Source: an uncultured Marinoscillum sp.
GTDB taxonomy: Bacteria > Bacteroidota > Bacteroidia > Cytophagales > MED-G16
Direction of reading: 5' to 3'
DNA length: 64,000 bases
Assembly (NCBI GenBank): GCA_902626505.1
Contig: CACOFQ010000001.1
Span: 119,032-183,031, forward strand
A model generated the notes under the pieces. The model had not been told where the DNA came from and did no database searches. It saw only the letters and a program-made list of their open reading frames with translations. This document shows positions 54,909 to 64,000 of this stretch, in pieces (within the stretch, counting starts at the first letter, position 1; each line of letters opens with the position of its first letter). The position numbers were made by a program, and so were the translations under genes.

Positions 54909-55811
54909 ATGAAATATCATGTTCCAGTTTTACTTAATGAATCAGTTAATGGATTAAGTATCAAACCTTCAGGAACATATGTTGATTTAACTTTTGGTGG
55001 TGGTGGTCATTCAAAGTTGATCCTAGATAAATTAAATTTAACTGGAAAATTATTTTCATTTGACACAGATAATTCAGCTATAAATGAAAATAAAATCAAA
55101 AAAGAAAATTTCTTCTTAATACAAAGTAATTTTAAATTTTTTGATCTTCATATCAAAGAGAGAGGAATAAATAAGGTAGATGGTATATTAGCTGATTTAG
55201 GAGTTTCTTCTCACCAGATTGATAATAAAGAAAGAGGATTTTCTTACATAGGTAATAATAGATTAGATATGAGGATGTCTACAAAAAACGATTTATCTGC
55301 AGAAGAAGTATTAAATAATTATGATCAAGATAGCCTACAGAATATTTTATTTGAATACGGAGATATTAAAAACTCTAAAATTATAGCTAGAGAAATAATT
55401 TCTTATAGAAATAAGAAGAGGATAAGAAATAATGAGGATCTTTTGAAAGCAATTCAAAATATTTCAGAAAAAAAATTAAGCTATAAATTTTTATCTAAAC
55501 TCTATCAGGCAATAAGGATTGAAGTAAATGATGAGATAAATTCATTAAGAGAGATGTTAGAAAAATCAGTAGATTTTTTGAATAGATCTGGAAGATTAGT
55601 AATAATTTCTTACCATTCAATTGAAGATAGATTAGTTAAAAACTTTATAAATAAATCTAGTTTTAATTCTGATTATAATAAAGATTTATATGGGCAAAAA
55701 ATAGAATTTTTCAAGAGTATAAACAAAAAACCAATTATTCCAACAGATGAAGAAATAGATTTGAACTCTAGATCAAGAAGTGCTAAACTTAGAATAGGAG
55801 AAAGATTATGA
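54909..55811 (+). CDS. rsmH: 16S rRNA (cytosine(1402)-N4)-methyltransferase
   Basis: YHVPVLLNESVNGLSIKPSGTYVDLTFGGGGHSKLIL...GILADLGVSSHQIDNKERGFSY...RLDMRMS...RLVIISYHSIEDRLVKNF. Confidence 0.98.
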   Translation: MKYHVPVLLNESVNGLSIKPSGTYVDLTFGGGGHSKLILDKLNLTGKLFSFDTDNSAINENKIKKENFFLIQSNFKFFDLHIKERGINKVDGILADLGVSSHQIDNKERGFSYIGNNRLDMRMSTKNDLSAEEVLNNYDQDSLQNILFEYGDIKNSKIIAREIISYRNKKRIRNNEDLLKAIQNISEKKLSYKFLSKLYQAIRIEVNDEINSLREMLEKSVDFLNRSGRLVIISYHSIEDRLVKNFINKSSFNSDYNKDLYGQKIEFFKSINKKPIIPTDEEIDLNSRSRSAKLRIGERL

Positions 55812-56128
55812 GTATAAAGAATAATATAAATAACCTATTAGAATCATTGAAAAATCAATTATCAGATTCATTTAATTTTGACTTATTTAAAGTTTTATAC
55901 TTATTGTTTTTTTTAATTATATATATAAGTAATCAACATTCTGTAGAAAAAAATATCAGAGAAATAAGTCGATTAGAAAAAGAAGTTGAAGAGTTAAGGA
56001 CAGACTACATTACTCTTAACAATAATTATATGTTTTCAAGAAAAGAAACAGAAATTTTAAAAAGAGTAAAAAGTTTAAAATTAAAGAGTTCAAAATTACC
56101 ACCGGAAAAAATTACAATTGAAGAATGA
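55808..56128 (+). CDS. ftsL: FtsL-like cell division protein
   Basis: Small protein with one TM and a coiled coil between rsmH and ftsI. Confidence 0.8.
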   Translation: MSIKNNINNLLESLKNQLSDSFNFDLFKVLYLLFFLIIYISNQHSVEKNIREISRLEKEVEELRTDYITLNNNYMFSRKETEILKRVKSLKLKSSKLPPEKITIEE

Positions 56129-58209
56129 ATATCAAAAAGGAAATTTTATTTAGAGTCAAAATTGTTTTTGCTTTTTTATTATTAATTAGTTTGGCTATAA
56201 CATATAGTATTTTTGATCTCCAATTTAGACAAGGAGAATATTGGCATTCAAAATCAGAAAATATCAATTTTAAGTTTGATAATATAAAAGCTAGTCGAGG
56301 TAATATTTTATCTGATGATGGAAGTATTTTAGCAACATCATTGCCGTTTTATAAGGTTGCTATTGACCCATCTATTGCATCTCAGAAATTATTAGATGAA
56401 AATATTGATTCTTTATCTTTTTTACTTTCATCTTTTTTTAAAGATAAGACAAAAAATCAGTATAAAAATGATATTATTTCTGCAAGAAAAAACAATAGAA
56501 GATATCTCCTCTTAAACAGAAAAAAAATTGACTATCAAGAAAAAAAGTTATTATCAAATTGGCCAATTTTTAGAGAAGGTAGATTAAATGGTGGAATACT
56601 TTTTGAGAAAAAAGATGAAAGATTTAGACCTTTTTCGAAATTAGGATATAGAACAATTGGTTCTGTAGATGAAAATAATAAAGGCACAGTTGGATTAGAA
56701 TATAGTTACAATTCTTACTTAGATGGTATAGATGGGAAAATTTTAACGCAAAAGTTAGCTGGAAACCACTGGATGCCAATTTATGATGGTTCAGAAATTC
56801 AGCCTAAAAATGGAAATGATATTGTTACAACTATAAATGTGAATTTACAGGATATTGCAGAGTCTGCTCTTTTGAGAGGTTTAGAATCAAATGATGCAGA
56901 TAATGGATCTGTTATTTTAATGGAAGTTAAGACTGGAGAAATAAAAGCGATTTCTAATTTTAGTAAAAATAAATCAGGTTATTATACTGAGAACTATAAT
57001 TATGCGATTCAAGGAATGCATGAGCCTGGTTCCACATTTAAACTAGCTAGCTTATTAGCATATGTTGAGGAAACTAATAGGTCAGTTTATGATAGCATTG
57101 ATACTGGAGAAGGTGAGTTTAGATTTTATACTGAAATAATGAAAGACCACAAGCCTGAAGGATTTGGCAAGATTACTATAAAAGAAGTATTTGAAAAAAG
57201 TTCAAATATAGGAGTAGCAATGTTAATTGATGATACCTTTAAAGATAAGCCTCAGAATTATCTTAATTATTTAAAGAAATTTGGATTTAATGATAATTTT
57301 AATTTTCAAATATTTGGTTCATCAAAACCTCAAATTAAAAATTATTTAGATTCTACATGGAGTAAGGTTTCTTTACCATGGATTGCTCATGGTTATGAAT
57401 TAATGCTTACTCCTCTACATACTTTAACTTTTTATAATGCGATTGCTAACAGAGGATATTATATTGAACCTCAAATTGTAAAAAAAGTCAAAAATGCTAA
57501 CGAAACAATTTTAGAATTTGCTAAATCATCTCCCAAAAAAATAGCAACAAAAAATTCAATTAATACCATGAAATTATTACTTGAAGGTGTAGTTGAAAAT
57601 GGAACCGCGGATAATATAAAACATAGTAATTACAAAATTGCAGGTAAAACAGGAACAGCAAAAAAAGTTTATGAGGGAAGATATATTAATAGATATTATA
57701 CATCTTTTTCTGGATTTTTTCCTTCAGAAGATCCTAAATATAGTTGTATAGTTGTAATTGATAATCCAAAAAAATATAGAATTGGGGGGAGTGATGTTGC
57801 TGCTCCAGTATTTAAAGAAATAGCTGATAAAATATTTATTTCTGATGAAAAATATTTTACTGAAATAGAAAATGAAGAATTTAAATTTTCTTTTCCCCAG
57901 ATTAGATCTGGATTTAGAAAGGATCTTGTCTATTTATCTAATAATATGGCTCTATCAAATCATTCAACGAATGAAAGTGATTGGGTTAGAACTAAATTAG
58001 TTGACAATTCAATTTATTGGGAAAAAATAAATACTAATTCTATATATGTTCCAAATGTTGTTGGCATGACTTTAAAGGATGCAATATTTTTACTTGAGTC
58101 AAGAGGATTAAAAGTATCTTTTAAAGGAAAGGGAAGAGTTAAGTATCAAAATATTCCTCCAGGTAAATTATCAAAAAACTTTAATTCAATTAATATAAAT
58201 TTAGGATGA
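56125..58209 (+). CDS. ftsI: Penicillin-binding protein/transpeptidase FtsI with PASTA domain
   Basis: ASRGNILSDDGSILATSLPFYKVAIDPS...MHEPGSTFKLASLLAYVE (SxxK)...IAGKTGTAKKVYEGRY (KTG)...VPNVVGMTLKDAIFLLESRGL (PASTA). Confidence 0.96.
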   Translation: MNIKKEILFRVKIVFAFLLLISLAITYSIFDLQFRQGEYWHSKSENINFKFDNIKASRGNILSDDGSILATSLPFYKVAIDPSIASQKLLDENIDSLSFLLSSFFKDKTKNQYKNDIISARKNNRRYLLLNRKKIDYQEKKLLSNWPIFREGRLNGGILFEKKDERFRPFSKLGYRTIGSVDENNKGTVGLEYSYNSYLDGIDGKILTQKLAGNHWMPIYDGSEIQPKNGNDIVTTINVNLQDIAESALLRGLESNDADNGSVILMEVKTGEIKAISNFSKNKSGYYTENYNYAIQGMHEPGSTFKLASLLAYVEETNRSVYDSIDTGEGEFRFYTEIMKDHKPEGFGKITIKEVFEKSSNIGVAMLIDDTFKDKPQNYLNYLKKFGFNDNFNFQIFGSSKPQIKNYLDSTWSKVSLPWIAHGYELMLTPLHTLTFYNAIANRGYYIEPQIVKKVKNANETILEFAKSSPKKIATKNSINTMKLLLEGVVENGTADNIKHSNYKIAGKTGTAKKVYEGRYINRYYTSFSGFFPSEDPKYSCIVVIDNPKKYRIGGSDVAAPVFKEIADKIFISDEKYFTEIENEEFKFSFPQIRSGFRKDLVYLSNNMALSNHSTNESDWVRTKLVDNSIYWEKINTNSIYVPNVVGMTLKDAIFLLESRGLKVSFKGKGRVKYQNIPPGKLSKNFNSININLG

Positions 58210-59645
58210 AAAAATTAATTGAAATTTTAAAGGGTATTAAAATATTATCATCCTATGGTGATTTAGATAAACCTATTAATGGCATTACTGATAATTCGAA
58301 TTTTGTTAATAAAAATTTTCTATTTTTTGCAATTGAAGGAAATGACTTTGATGGTCATAGATTTATTGAAGATGTAATATCAAAAGGGGCAAACACAATT
58401 GTTTGTACGAAACTTCCAGATAATTTAATTAAAGACATTACCTTTATACAGGTTGAAGATATAAGAGAATCTGTTTATAATATTTCCTCAAATTATTATG
58501 AAAATCCTGATCAGAAAATTAAAATTATTGCTGTCACTGGCACTAATGGTAAAACGTCTATAGTATATTTTTTATATCAATTTTTCAAGTCGATTAATGT
58601 GAAAGTTGGTATGATGTCAACAATAGAAAATAGAATAGATGACTTTATTTTAGATGCAAAACTTACAACACCTAATCCTATTGAATTTTTAAAAATTTTA
58701 AACGAAATGGTTATGAAAAATTGTGAATATTGCTTTATGGAGGCAAGTTCACACGCTATTCATCAAAAAAGGATAAATGGAAAAAATATATTTGCCGCTA
58801 TCTTCTCAAATCTATCACATGATCATCTTGACTATCATAAAACATTTAAAAATTATATTGATTCAAAAAAAATTTTATTTGATGATTTAAATAAAGATTC
58901 ATTTTCAATAATCAACTTAGATGATAAAAGATCAAAATATTTGACTCAGAATACAAAATCCAAAATTGTGACATATGGATTAAAAAATATTTCTGATTTT
59001 AATGCTAAAATAGTTGAGAGTAATAGTGAAAGTATAATATTAAATTTTGGAACTACAGATGTTACTTTTAAAATCATTGGTGATTTTAATGCATATAATA
59101 TATTGGCTGTATATTCTCTCGCAAATATTTTAAAAATTAATAAGGATATAATTCTTGAAAAGTTATCTGAATTAAATACTCCAAGTGGTAGATTTGAATT
59201 TTTAATAGGAGAAAATAATCAAATAGCTATTGTTGATTATGCTCATACTCCTGATGCTTTAGAAAATGTTCTTTTGAATATTTTAAAATTCAAGAAAAAT
59301 AAAAAAGTCATAACGGTTGTTGGTGCAGGTGGTGATAGAGATAAATCTAAGAGACCTGAAATGGGTAAAATTGTTACTAAGTATAGTGATTTTGTATTTT
59401 TTACTTCAGATAATCCAAGAAATGAAAATCAAGATGAAATAATATCAGATATTATTGATGGTGTTATAAATGATAATTATGAAGTAGAAGCAGATAGAAA
59501 AATTGCTATAAAAATGGCTTTTGATAAGTTTAATACTAATTCAATTATTCTTGTAGCAGGTAAAGGACATGAGAAATATCAAATTATTGGAGATAAATCA
59601 TTACCTCATGATGATAAAGAAATTATTAAAAAGTTAATTTTATAA
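58206..59645 (+). CDS. murE: UDP-N-acetylmuramoyl-tripeptide synthetase MurE
   Basis: GITDNSNFVNKNFLFFAIEGNDFDGHRFI...IIAVTGTNGKTSIVYFLYQFF...TTPNPIEF...EASSHAIHQKRI...DYAHTPDALENVL...SDNPRNENQDEIISDI...AGKGHEKYQ. Confidence 0.97.
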   Translation: MKKLIEILKGIKILSSYGDLDKPINGITDNSNFVNKNFLFFAIEGNDFDGHRFIEDVISKGANTIVCTKLPDNLIKDITFIQVEDIRESVYNISSNYYENPDQKIKIIAVTGTNGKTSIVYFLYQFFKSINVKVGMMSTIENRIDDFILDAKLTTPNPIEFLKILNEMVMKNCEYCFMEASSHAIHQKRINGKNIFAAIFSNLSHDHLDYHKTFKNYIDSKKILFDDLNKDSFSIINLDDKRSKYLTQNTKSKIVTYGLKNISDFNAKIVESNSESIILNFGTTDVTFKIIGDFNAYNILAVYSLANILKINKDIILEKLSELNTPSGRFEFLIGENNQIAIVDYAHTPDALENVLLNILKFKKNKKVITVVGAGGDRDKSKRPEMGKIVTKYSDFVFFTSDNPRNENQDEIISDIIDGVINDNYEVEADRKIAIKMAFDKFNTNSIILVAGKGHEKYQIIGDKSLPHDDKEIIKKLIL

Positions 59646-59648
59646 ATA

Positions 59649-60857
59649 ATGTTATATAATCTATTTGAATATTTAAATAATAATTACGATTTAATAGGAG
59701 CTGGAGTATTTCAGTATCTTTCATTTAGGGCAGGTATGGCAGCTATATTCTCTTTGATAATAAGCATTTTATTTGGAAAAAAAATTATTAATATTTTAAG
59801 TAAGTTCCAATTATCAGAAAATATAAGGAATCTAGATTTAGAGGGACAAATAGAAAAAAAAGGAACACCAACGATGGGTGGAATTATTATTCTCATCTCA
59901 ATTCTTATTCCCACTATTCTATTTGCAGATCTTGATAATATTTATATTTTAATAATGTTATTTGTTACTGTATTTGTCGGTTTAATAGGTTTTATTGACG
60001 ATTATTTAAAAATTAAAAATAGAAATAAAGATGGTTTAAAAGGTAGGTTTAAGATAATTGGTCAAATAATTATAGGAATAGTTGTTTCATATATTATCAT
60101 AACTGATGACTCAATTGTTGTTAGGAATTTTACAGAATCTATATCTCAAGAAAATCTAAAAGATGGTATTGAACATATTGATACAAAAGATTTAATTACA
60201 ACAATACCTTTTGTGAAGGATAATGAGTTTGATTATAAATGGTTATTGCCATATACTCTTCATAATTATACATGGCTTTTATATAGCTTAATAATAATAT
60301 TTATAATATCAGCAGTATCTAACGGAGCTAATATAACTGATGGTTTAGATGGTCTAGCAGCTGGCACATCAGCAATAGTTGGAATTACATTATCAATATT
60401 TATTTATTTATCTGGAAATATTATTTTTTCTGACTATCTCAATATACTTTATATTCCAAATATAGGTGAATTAGTTATTTTTTCTTTTGCCTTTGTAGGA
60501 GCATGCATTGGTTTTATATGGTATAATTCATACCCTGCTCAGGTCTTTATGGGAGATACAGGTAGTTTATCTATTGGTGCAATTATTGCTGTATTAGCAA
60601 TTATTGTAAAGAAAGAATTATTGATTCCTCTTCTTTGTGGAATATTTTTGATTGAAAATTTATCAGTAATTATCCAAGTATTATATTTTAAACATACAAA
60701 GAAGAAATATGGAGAAGGGAAGAGATTATTTCTTATGGCTCCTCTTCATCATCATTATCAAAAGAAAGGGATTCATGAAACTAAAATTGTTGCAAGGTTT
60801 TGGATGGTTTCTATTTTACTTGCAATTATGACTTTAGCAACTTTAAAATTGAGATAA
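59649..60857 (+). CDS. mraY: Phospho-N-acetylmuramoyl-pentapeptide-transferase
   Basis: [20 protein letters not shown]...[26 protein letters not shown]...[21 protein letters not shown]...[13 protein letters not shown]...[12 protein letters not shown]. Confidence 0.98.
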   Translation: MLYNLFEYLNNNYDLIGAGVFQYLSFRAGMAAIFSLIISILFGKKIINILSKFQLSENIRNLDLEGQIEKKGTPTMGGIIILISILIPTILFADLDNIYILIMLFVTVFVGLIGFIDDYLKIKNRNKDGLKGRFKIIGQIIIGIVVSYIIITDDSIVVRNFTESISQENLKDGIEHIDTKDLITTIPFVKDNEFDYKWLLPYTLHNYTWLLYSLIIIFIISAVSNGANITDGLDGLAAGTSAIVGITLSIFIYLSGNIIFSDYLNILYIPNIGELVIFSFAFVGACIGFIWYNSYPAQVFMGDTGSLSIGAIIAVLAIIVKKELLIPLLCGIFLIENLSVIIQVLYFKHTKKKYGEGKRLFLMAPLHHHYQKKGIHETKIVARFWMVSILLAIMTLATLKLR

Positions 60858-60858
60858 A

Positions 60859-61476
60859 TTGATTGAATGGTTAAAAAGAAATATTCAGGGAGATAAATAT
60901 ATTTGGTTAATTGCTATTATTCTTTCTATAATAGGTTTACTAGCAGTGTACAGTGCAACAAGTTTACTAGCATTTCAACAAAAGGGAGGTAATACTGAAT
61001 TTTTCTTACTTAAACATTTTTTATTAATTGTATTTAGTTTTATTGCGATGTGGTTTGCGCATAAAATTGATTATAAATATTATTCAAAGATTGCATTAAT
61101 TGGATTATATGTTTCGTTACCACTTTTATTTTTAACATATAAGTTTGGAGTTAATATAAATGAGGCTTCTAGATGGATTAGTATACCAATTATAAATATG
61201 GCTTTTCAACCATCTGATCTTGCAAAACTTTCACTTATAATTTATTTATCTAGCTTTCTTTCAAAAAAACAATACGATTTAGAAAACATTAAAACTTTAA
61301 TTATGCCGTTTCTTTGGATTGGTTTAATATGTCTATTTATTGCTTTGACTAATTTATCAACAGCATTGATTTTAGGAGCCACATCAATTTTATTAATGTT
61401 TATATCTAGAGTAAAAATTTCTCATCTTTCTCTTTTAATAAATTCGATATTATTTTCTTCAAATAAATTTGTCTGA
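60859..61476 (+). pseudogene. ftsW: FtsW, C-terminally truncated at an inversion/assembly junction
   Basis: GDKYIWLIAIILSIIGLLAVYSATSLLAFQQ...EASRWISIPIINMAFQPSDLAKLSLIIYLSSFLSKKQ...NLSTALILGATSILLMFISRVKISHL, then ORF continues as antisense of ftsZ and stops at 205 aa (FtsW is normally near 380-400 aa). Confidence 0.85.
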
Positions 61477-62492
61477 TTATTATTATCATCAGATTCGTTG
61501 AAATTTTCAAATTCAATATTTGTTTTATTAAAACCTGTAGCAATTATTGTAACTCTTACGCTATCATCTAATTCACCATCAATTGCTGTACCAAAAATTA
61601 TTTCAACATTAGATGAAGATGATTCATTAACCAACTTTGTAATTGTATTAAGCTCAATAGTAGTTAATTCATTATCTCCACCACCAGAAACAATATTTAA
61701 AAGAATTTTTTTTGCACCAATAATACTTCTATCATTTAATAGAGGTGAATTGATTGCACTCTCAATCGCATTTTTAGCTCGATCTTCACCAGAAGACTCT
61801 GCAGAACCTAAAACTGAAGTCCCTGCATTTTTCATTACCGTTTTTACATCCTCAAAATCTACATTTATTTGTCCAGGGACTGTTACTATTTCGGCAATAC
61901 ATTTTGCACTTGTAGAAATAATATCATCTGCTTTTTCAAAAGCTTTTGATTGGCTTAGATCACCATAAATTTCAATTAGCCTCTGGTTTAAAATTGTAAT
62001 TACGCTATCACATCCTTTTTTTAATTCATCAACTCCAATTAATGCTTTTTCCATTTTAGACTTTCCTTCAAAATCAAAAGGAAGAGTTACAATTCCAACA
62101 GTTAAAATATCTAATTCTTTAGCTATCTGTGCAATAATAGGTGCTGCTCCTGTGCCTGTACCTCCTCCCATTCCAGCTGTTATAAATAACATTTTAGTCC
62201 CATCATTTCTAAGCATATCTCTAATTTCATGACTACTTTCTAATGCTGCTTCTCTACCTTTATCTGGATTAGCCCCAGCACCTAGTCCTTTTGTGAGTTC
62301 CATTCCTATTTGAAGTTGATTTTTAACGTTCGAAGAGTGTAATGCTTGAATATCAGTATTACATATGATAAACTCCACATTTCTTATTCCAATTGAATTC
62401 ATATAATTTACTGCATTACTTCCCCCCCCTCCAACTCCAATAACTTTAATTATTGATTTATGATGTGATGGTATATCAAATTCAAATGCCAT
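61422..62492 (-). CDS. ftsZ: Cell division protein FtsZ (apparently truncated at C-terminus)
   Basis: IKVIGVGGGGSNAVNYMNSIGIRNVEFIICNTDIQAL...TAGMGGGTGTGAAPIIAQIAKELDILTVGIVTLPFDFEGK...VRVTIIATGF; only about 38 aa after the core before stop. Confidence 0.95.
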   Translation of the reverse strand: MAFEFDIPSHHKSIIKVIGVGGGGSNAVNYMNSIGIRNVEFIICNTDIQALHSSNVKNQLQIGMELTKGLGAGANPDKGREAALESSHEIRDMLRNDGTKMLFITAGMGGGTGTGAAPIIAQIAKELDILTVGIVTLPFDFEGKSKMEKALIGVDELKKGCDSVITILNQRLIEIYGDLSQSKAFEKADDIISTSAKCIAEIVTVPGQINVDFEDVKTVMKNAGTSVLGSAESSGEDRAKNAIESAINSPLLNDRSIIGAKKILLNIVSGGGDNELTTIELNTITKLVNESSSSNVEIIFGTAIDGELDDSVRVTIIATGFNKTNIEFENFNESDDNNNQTNLFEENNIEFIKRER

Positions 62493-62497
62493 AGTTA

Positions 62498-63805
62498 TTA
62501 ATTTTCATCTTTAAATTCAGTTAAATCATCGTCTTTTAAAAACCCTTTTATTCTCTCGGTAACTAATTTTCCAAAGTTATTAACCTTTGGAAGTGAGGAT
62601 CTAGTAAATGATATATTATCATTATCATCTAAATTATTCAAAGAATTTACATAATCCCACAATAAAAGACCAACAGAAGTAGAATATTTAGGAAACTCAA
62701 GATTTACTATATCTGATTTTGTTAAGTACGAAGATGGATATCCTTTCCTTACATCTAATCCAGTAATATATTTTACCTGTTGTTTTAAATTTAGTAGTTG
62801 TGAACCACCACCAGTAATTACAATACCAGCTGATAATTTTTCACTCATACCACTATTTAAAATTTCTTGATGAACTTTTTCAAAAATTTCTTCCATTCGA
62901 GCTTCTATAATTTTATATAAATTATCTAATAAAATTTTCTTATCTTCTCTTTGTCCTTCTCCCTTAATCTTAACATATTCCTTAATAGGTCTTTTAACAT
63001 ATAATGCTTTTCCAAATTTAATTTTTAAAGCTTCAGCATGATGTCTAGGAAGTCCTAAACCTTCTTTAATGTCTTGAGTTACTATATCGCCTCCAAGAGG
63101 AATTACAGCAGTATGTCTAATAATATTATCATGAAATATGGAGATATCTGTTGTTCCTCCTCCTATATCTACCAAACATATTCCATCTTCCTTATCATTT
63201 TCATCAAGTAGAGCCAGGCTAGATGCAATAGGTTCTAAAATTAAATTTTTACACTTGACGTAGGATCTTTTTATTGACTCCTCCATAATTTTTATATCAA
63301 CTTTATTTGCACTTATTATATGAAAGTCAGCTTCTAATTTTTTTCCATATTCTCCAACTGGATCAACTGACTCATGATCTTCGTCAATAGTAAATTTTTG
63401 ATGCATACTATGAATAATTTTATGATTTGTTGGTATAACTGCCATTTTTGATCTTTCCTCTAATTTTTTAATATGAGAAGTTTTTATTTCAACAGGTTCA
63501 TTTTCTTTATTCTGTAATCCAATTGAATGATGTGTGCTAAAGCTTCTTATATGTTTACCTGCAATTCCAACATTCACATATTCAATAGGAACTTGTGCCA
63601 TTTCACTAGCATTTTTTATAACCTCTTTAATTTTTGATGTTGCTTTAATTAAATTTTGAATCATTCCTTCAGAAACTCCTTCTGAGTCTGTCTCAGAAAA
63701 ACCAATAATTTTTAATTTATTACTTGCAGTTTTTTCAGCAATTATTGCACATATTTTTGATGTCCCAATATCTAACGCAGTATAATATTTTTTTTGTTTG
63801 TCCAT
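62498..63805 (-). CDS. ftsA: Cell division protein FtsA
   Basis: YYTALDIGTSKICAIIAEKTASNKLKIIGFSETDSEGVSEGMIQNLIKATSKIKEVI...LVDIGGGTTDISIFHDNIIRHTAVIPLGGDIVTQDIKEGLGLPRHHAEALKIKFGKAL. Confidence 0.97.
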   Translation of the reverse strand: MDKQKKYYTALDIGTSKICAIIAEKTASNKLKIIGFSETDSEGVSEGMIQNLIKATSKIKEVIKNASEMAQVPIEYVNVGIAGKHIRSFSTHHSIGLQNKENEPVEIKTSHIKKLEERSKMAVIPTNHKIIHSMHQKFTIDEDHESVDPVGEYGKKLEADFHIISANKVDIKIMEESIKRSYVKCKNLILEPIASSLALLDENDKEDGICLVDIGGGTTDISIFHDNIIRHTAVIPLGGDIVTQDIKEGLGLPRHHAEALKIKFGKALYVKRPIKEYVKIKGEGQREDKKILLDNLYKIIEARMEEIFEKVHQEILNSGMSEKLSAGIVITGGGSQLLNLKQQVKYITGLDVRKGYPSSYLTKSDIVNLEFPKYSTSVGLLLWDYVNSLNNLDDNDNISFTRSSLPKVNNFGKLVTERIKGFLKDDDLTEFKDEN

Positions 63806-63808
63806 TGA

Positions 63809-64000
63809 CTAAGTTTTGTCACAAATAATTTGATTCTTGAATTTTACATTAACTGTCCTATAAGTATTCCAACCTTTTGCAGGAACAATTTTTTTATAGA
63901 AAAGAATAATTTTTTCAAATTTATCTTCAAAATTATCAGGATACCCAAAAATAATTTTTTGTTTTGAAAATTGAGGATGAATAATAATATTTTTATCAGA
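63809..64000 (-). CDS. ftsQ: Cell division protein FtsQ (C-terminal end; rest beyond window)
   Basis: Manual reverse translation of the end: ...WNTYRTVNVKFKNQIICDKT-stop, resembling the flavobacterial FtsQ C-terminus, immediately upstream of ftsA. Confidence 0.8.
   Translation of the reverse strand, partial: SDKNIIIHPQFSKQKIIFGYPDNFEDKFEKIILFYKKIVPAKGWNTYRTVNVKFKNQIICDKT

Noticed and set aside
61422-61450. FtsZ ending ...NNIEFIKRER as a genuine short C-terminal peptide
   Set aside because: Weak resemblance to the (D-I-P-x-F-L/I-R) FtsZ tail, but the stop coincides with the ftsW junction and flavobacterial FtsZ normally has a much longer tail; truncation is the simpler reading, though not proven.
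61498-61968. 156-aa plus-strand ORF opposite ftsZ
   Set aside because: Antisense to a clear FtsZ coding frame; no recognisable domain; a by-product of AT-rich codon usage.

Overview
AT-rich, gene-dense chromosomal window. Gene content and order (DUF4290-murA, aroQ/xerD, PorP/SprF, DUF6702, ftsK-lolA, dcw cluster, TAnnTTTG-type promoters) indicate a marine-type Bacteroidota/Flavobacteriia genome with a streamlined layout. It is almost entirely housekeeping: queA (partial), recA, a response regulator/histidine kinase pair, rplM-rpsI-rpsB-tsf, dnaX, tmRNA, murA, uvrD, rnhA, aroQ, xerD, pyrD, ftsK, pyrF, gyrB, topA and a dcw cell-wall/division cluster. Two accessory loci (GMC oxidoreductase/DUF1080 and Gfo-Idh-MocA/MFS genes) look like sugar oxidation or 3-keto-sugar metabolism. 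I see no CRISPR array, prophage, transposase, defence system or canonical tRNA. The observations most worth a second look are: (1) a junction near 61.42-61.44 kb where the dcw cluster breaks: ftsW is cut to about half and runs straight into an inverted ftsZ-ftsA-ftsQ block, with murD, murG and murC missing (chimeric assembly or real inversion); (2) an A11 tract in dnaX where both alternative frames stop within five codons, suggesting tau/gamma production by slippage; (3) a 10-bp-periodic GTGGG triplet upstream of mraZ, a candidate MraZ operator; (4) an atypical tmRNA tag, GERKYEYAMAV. No wholly new system can be demonstrated from sequence alone.
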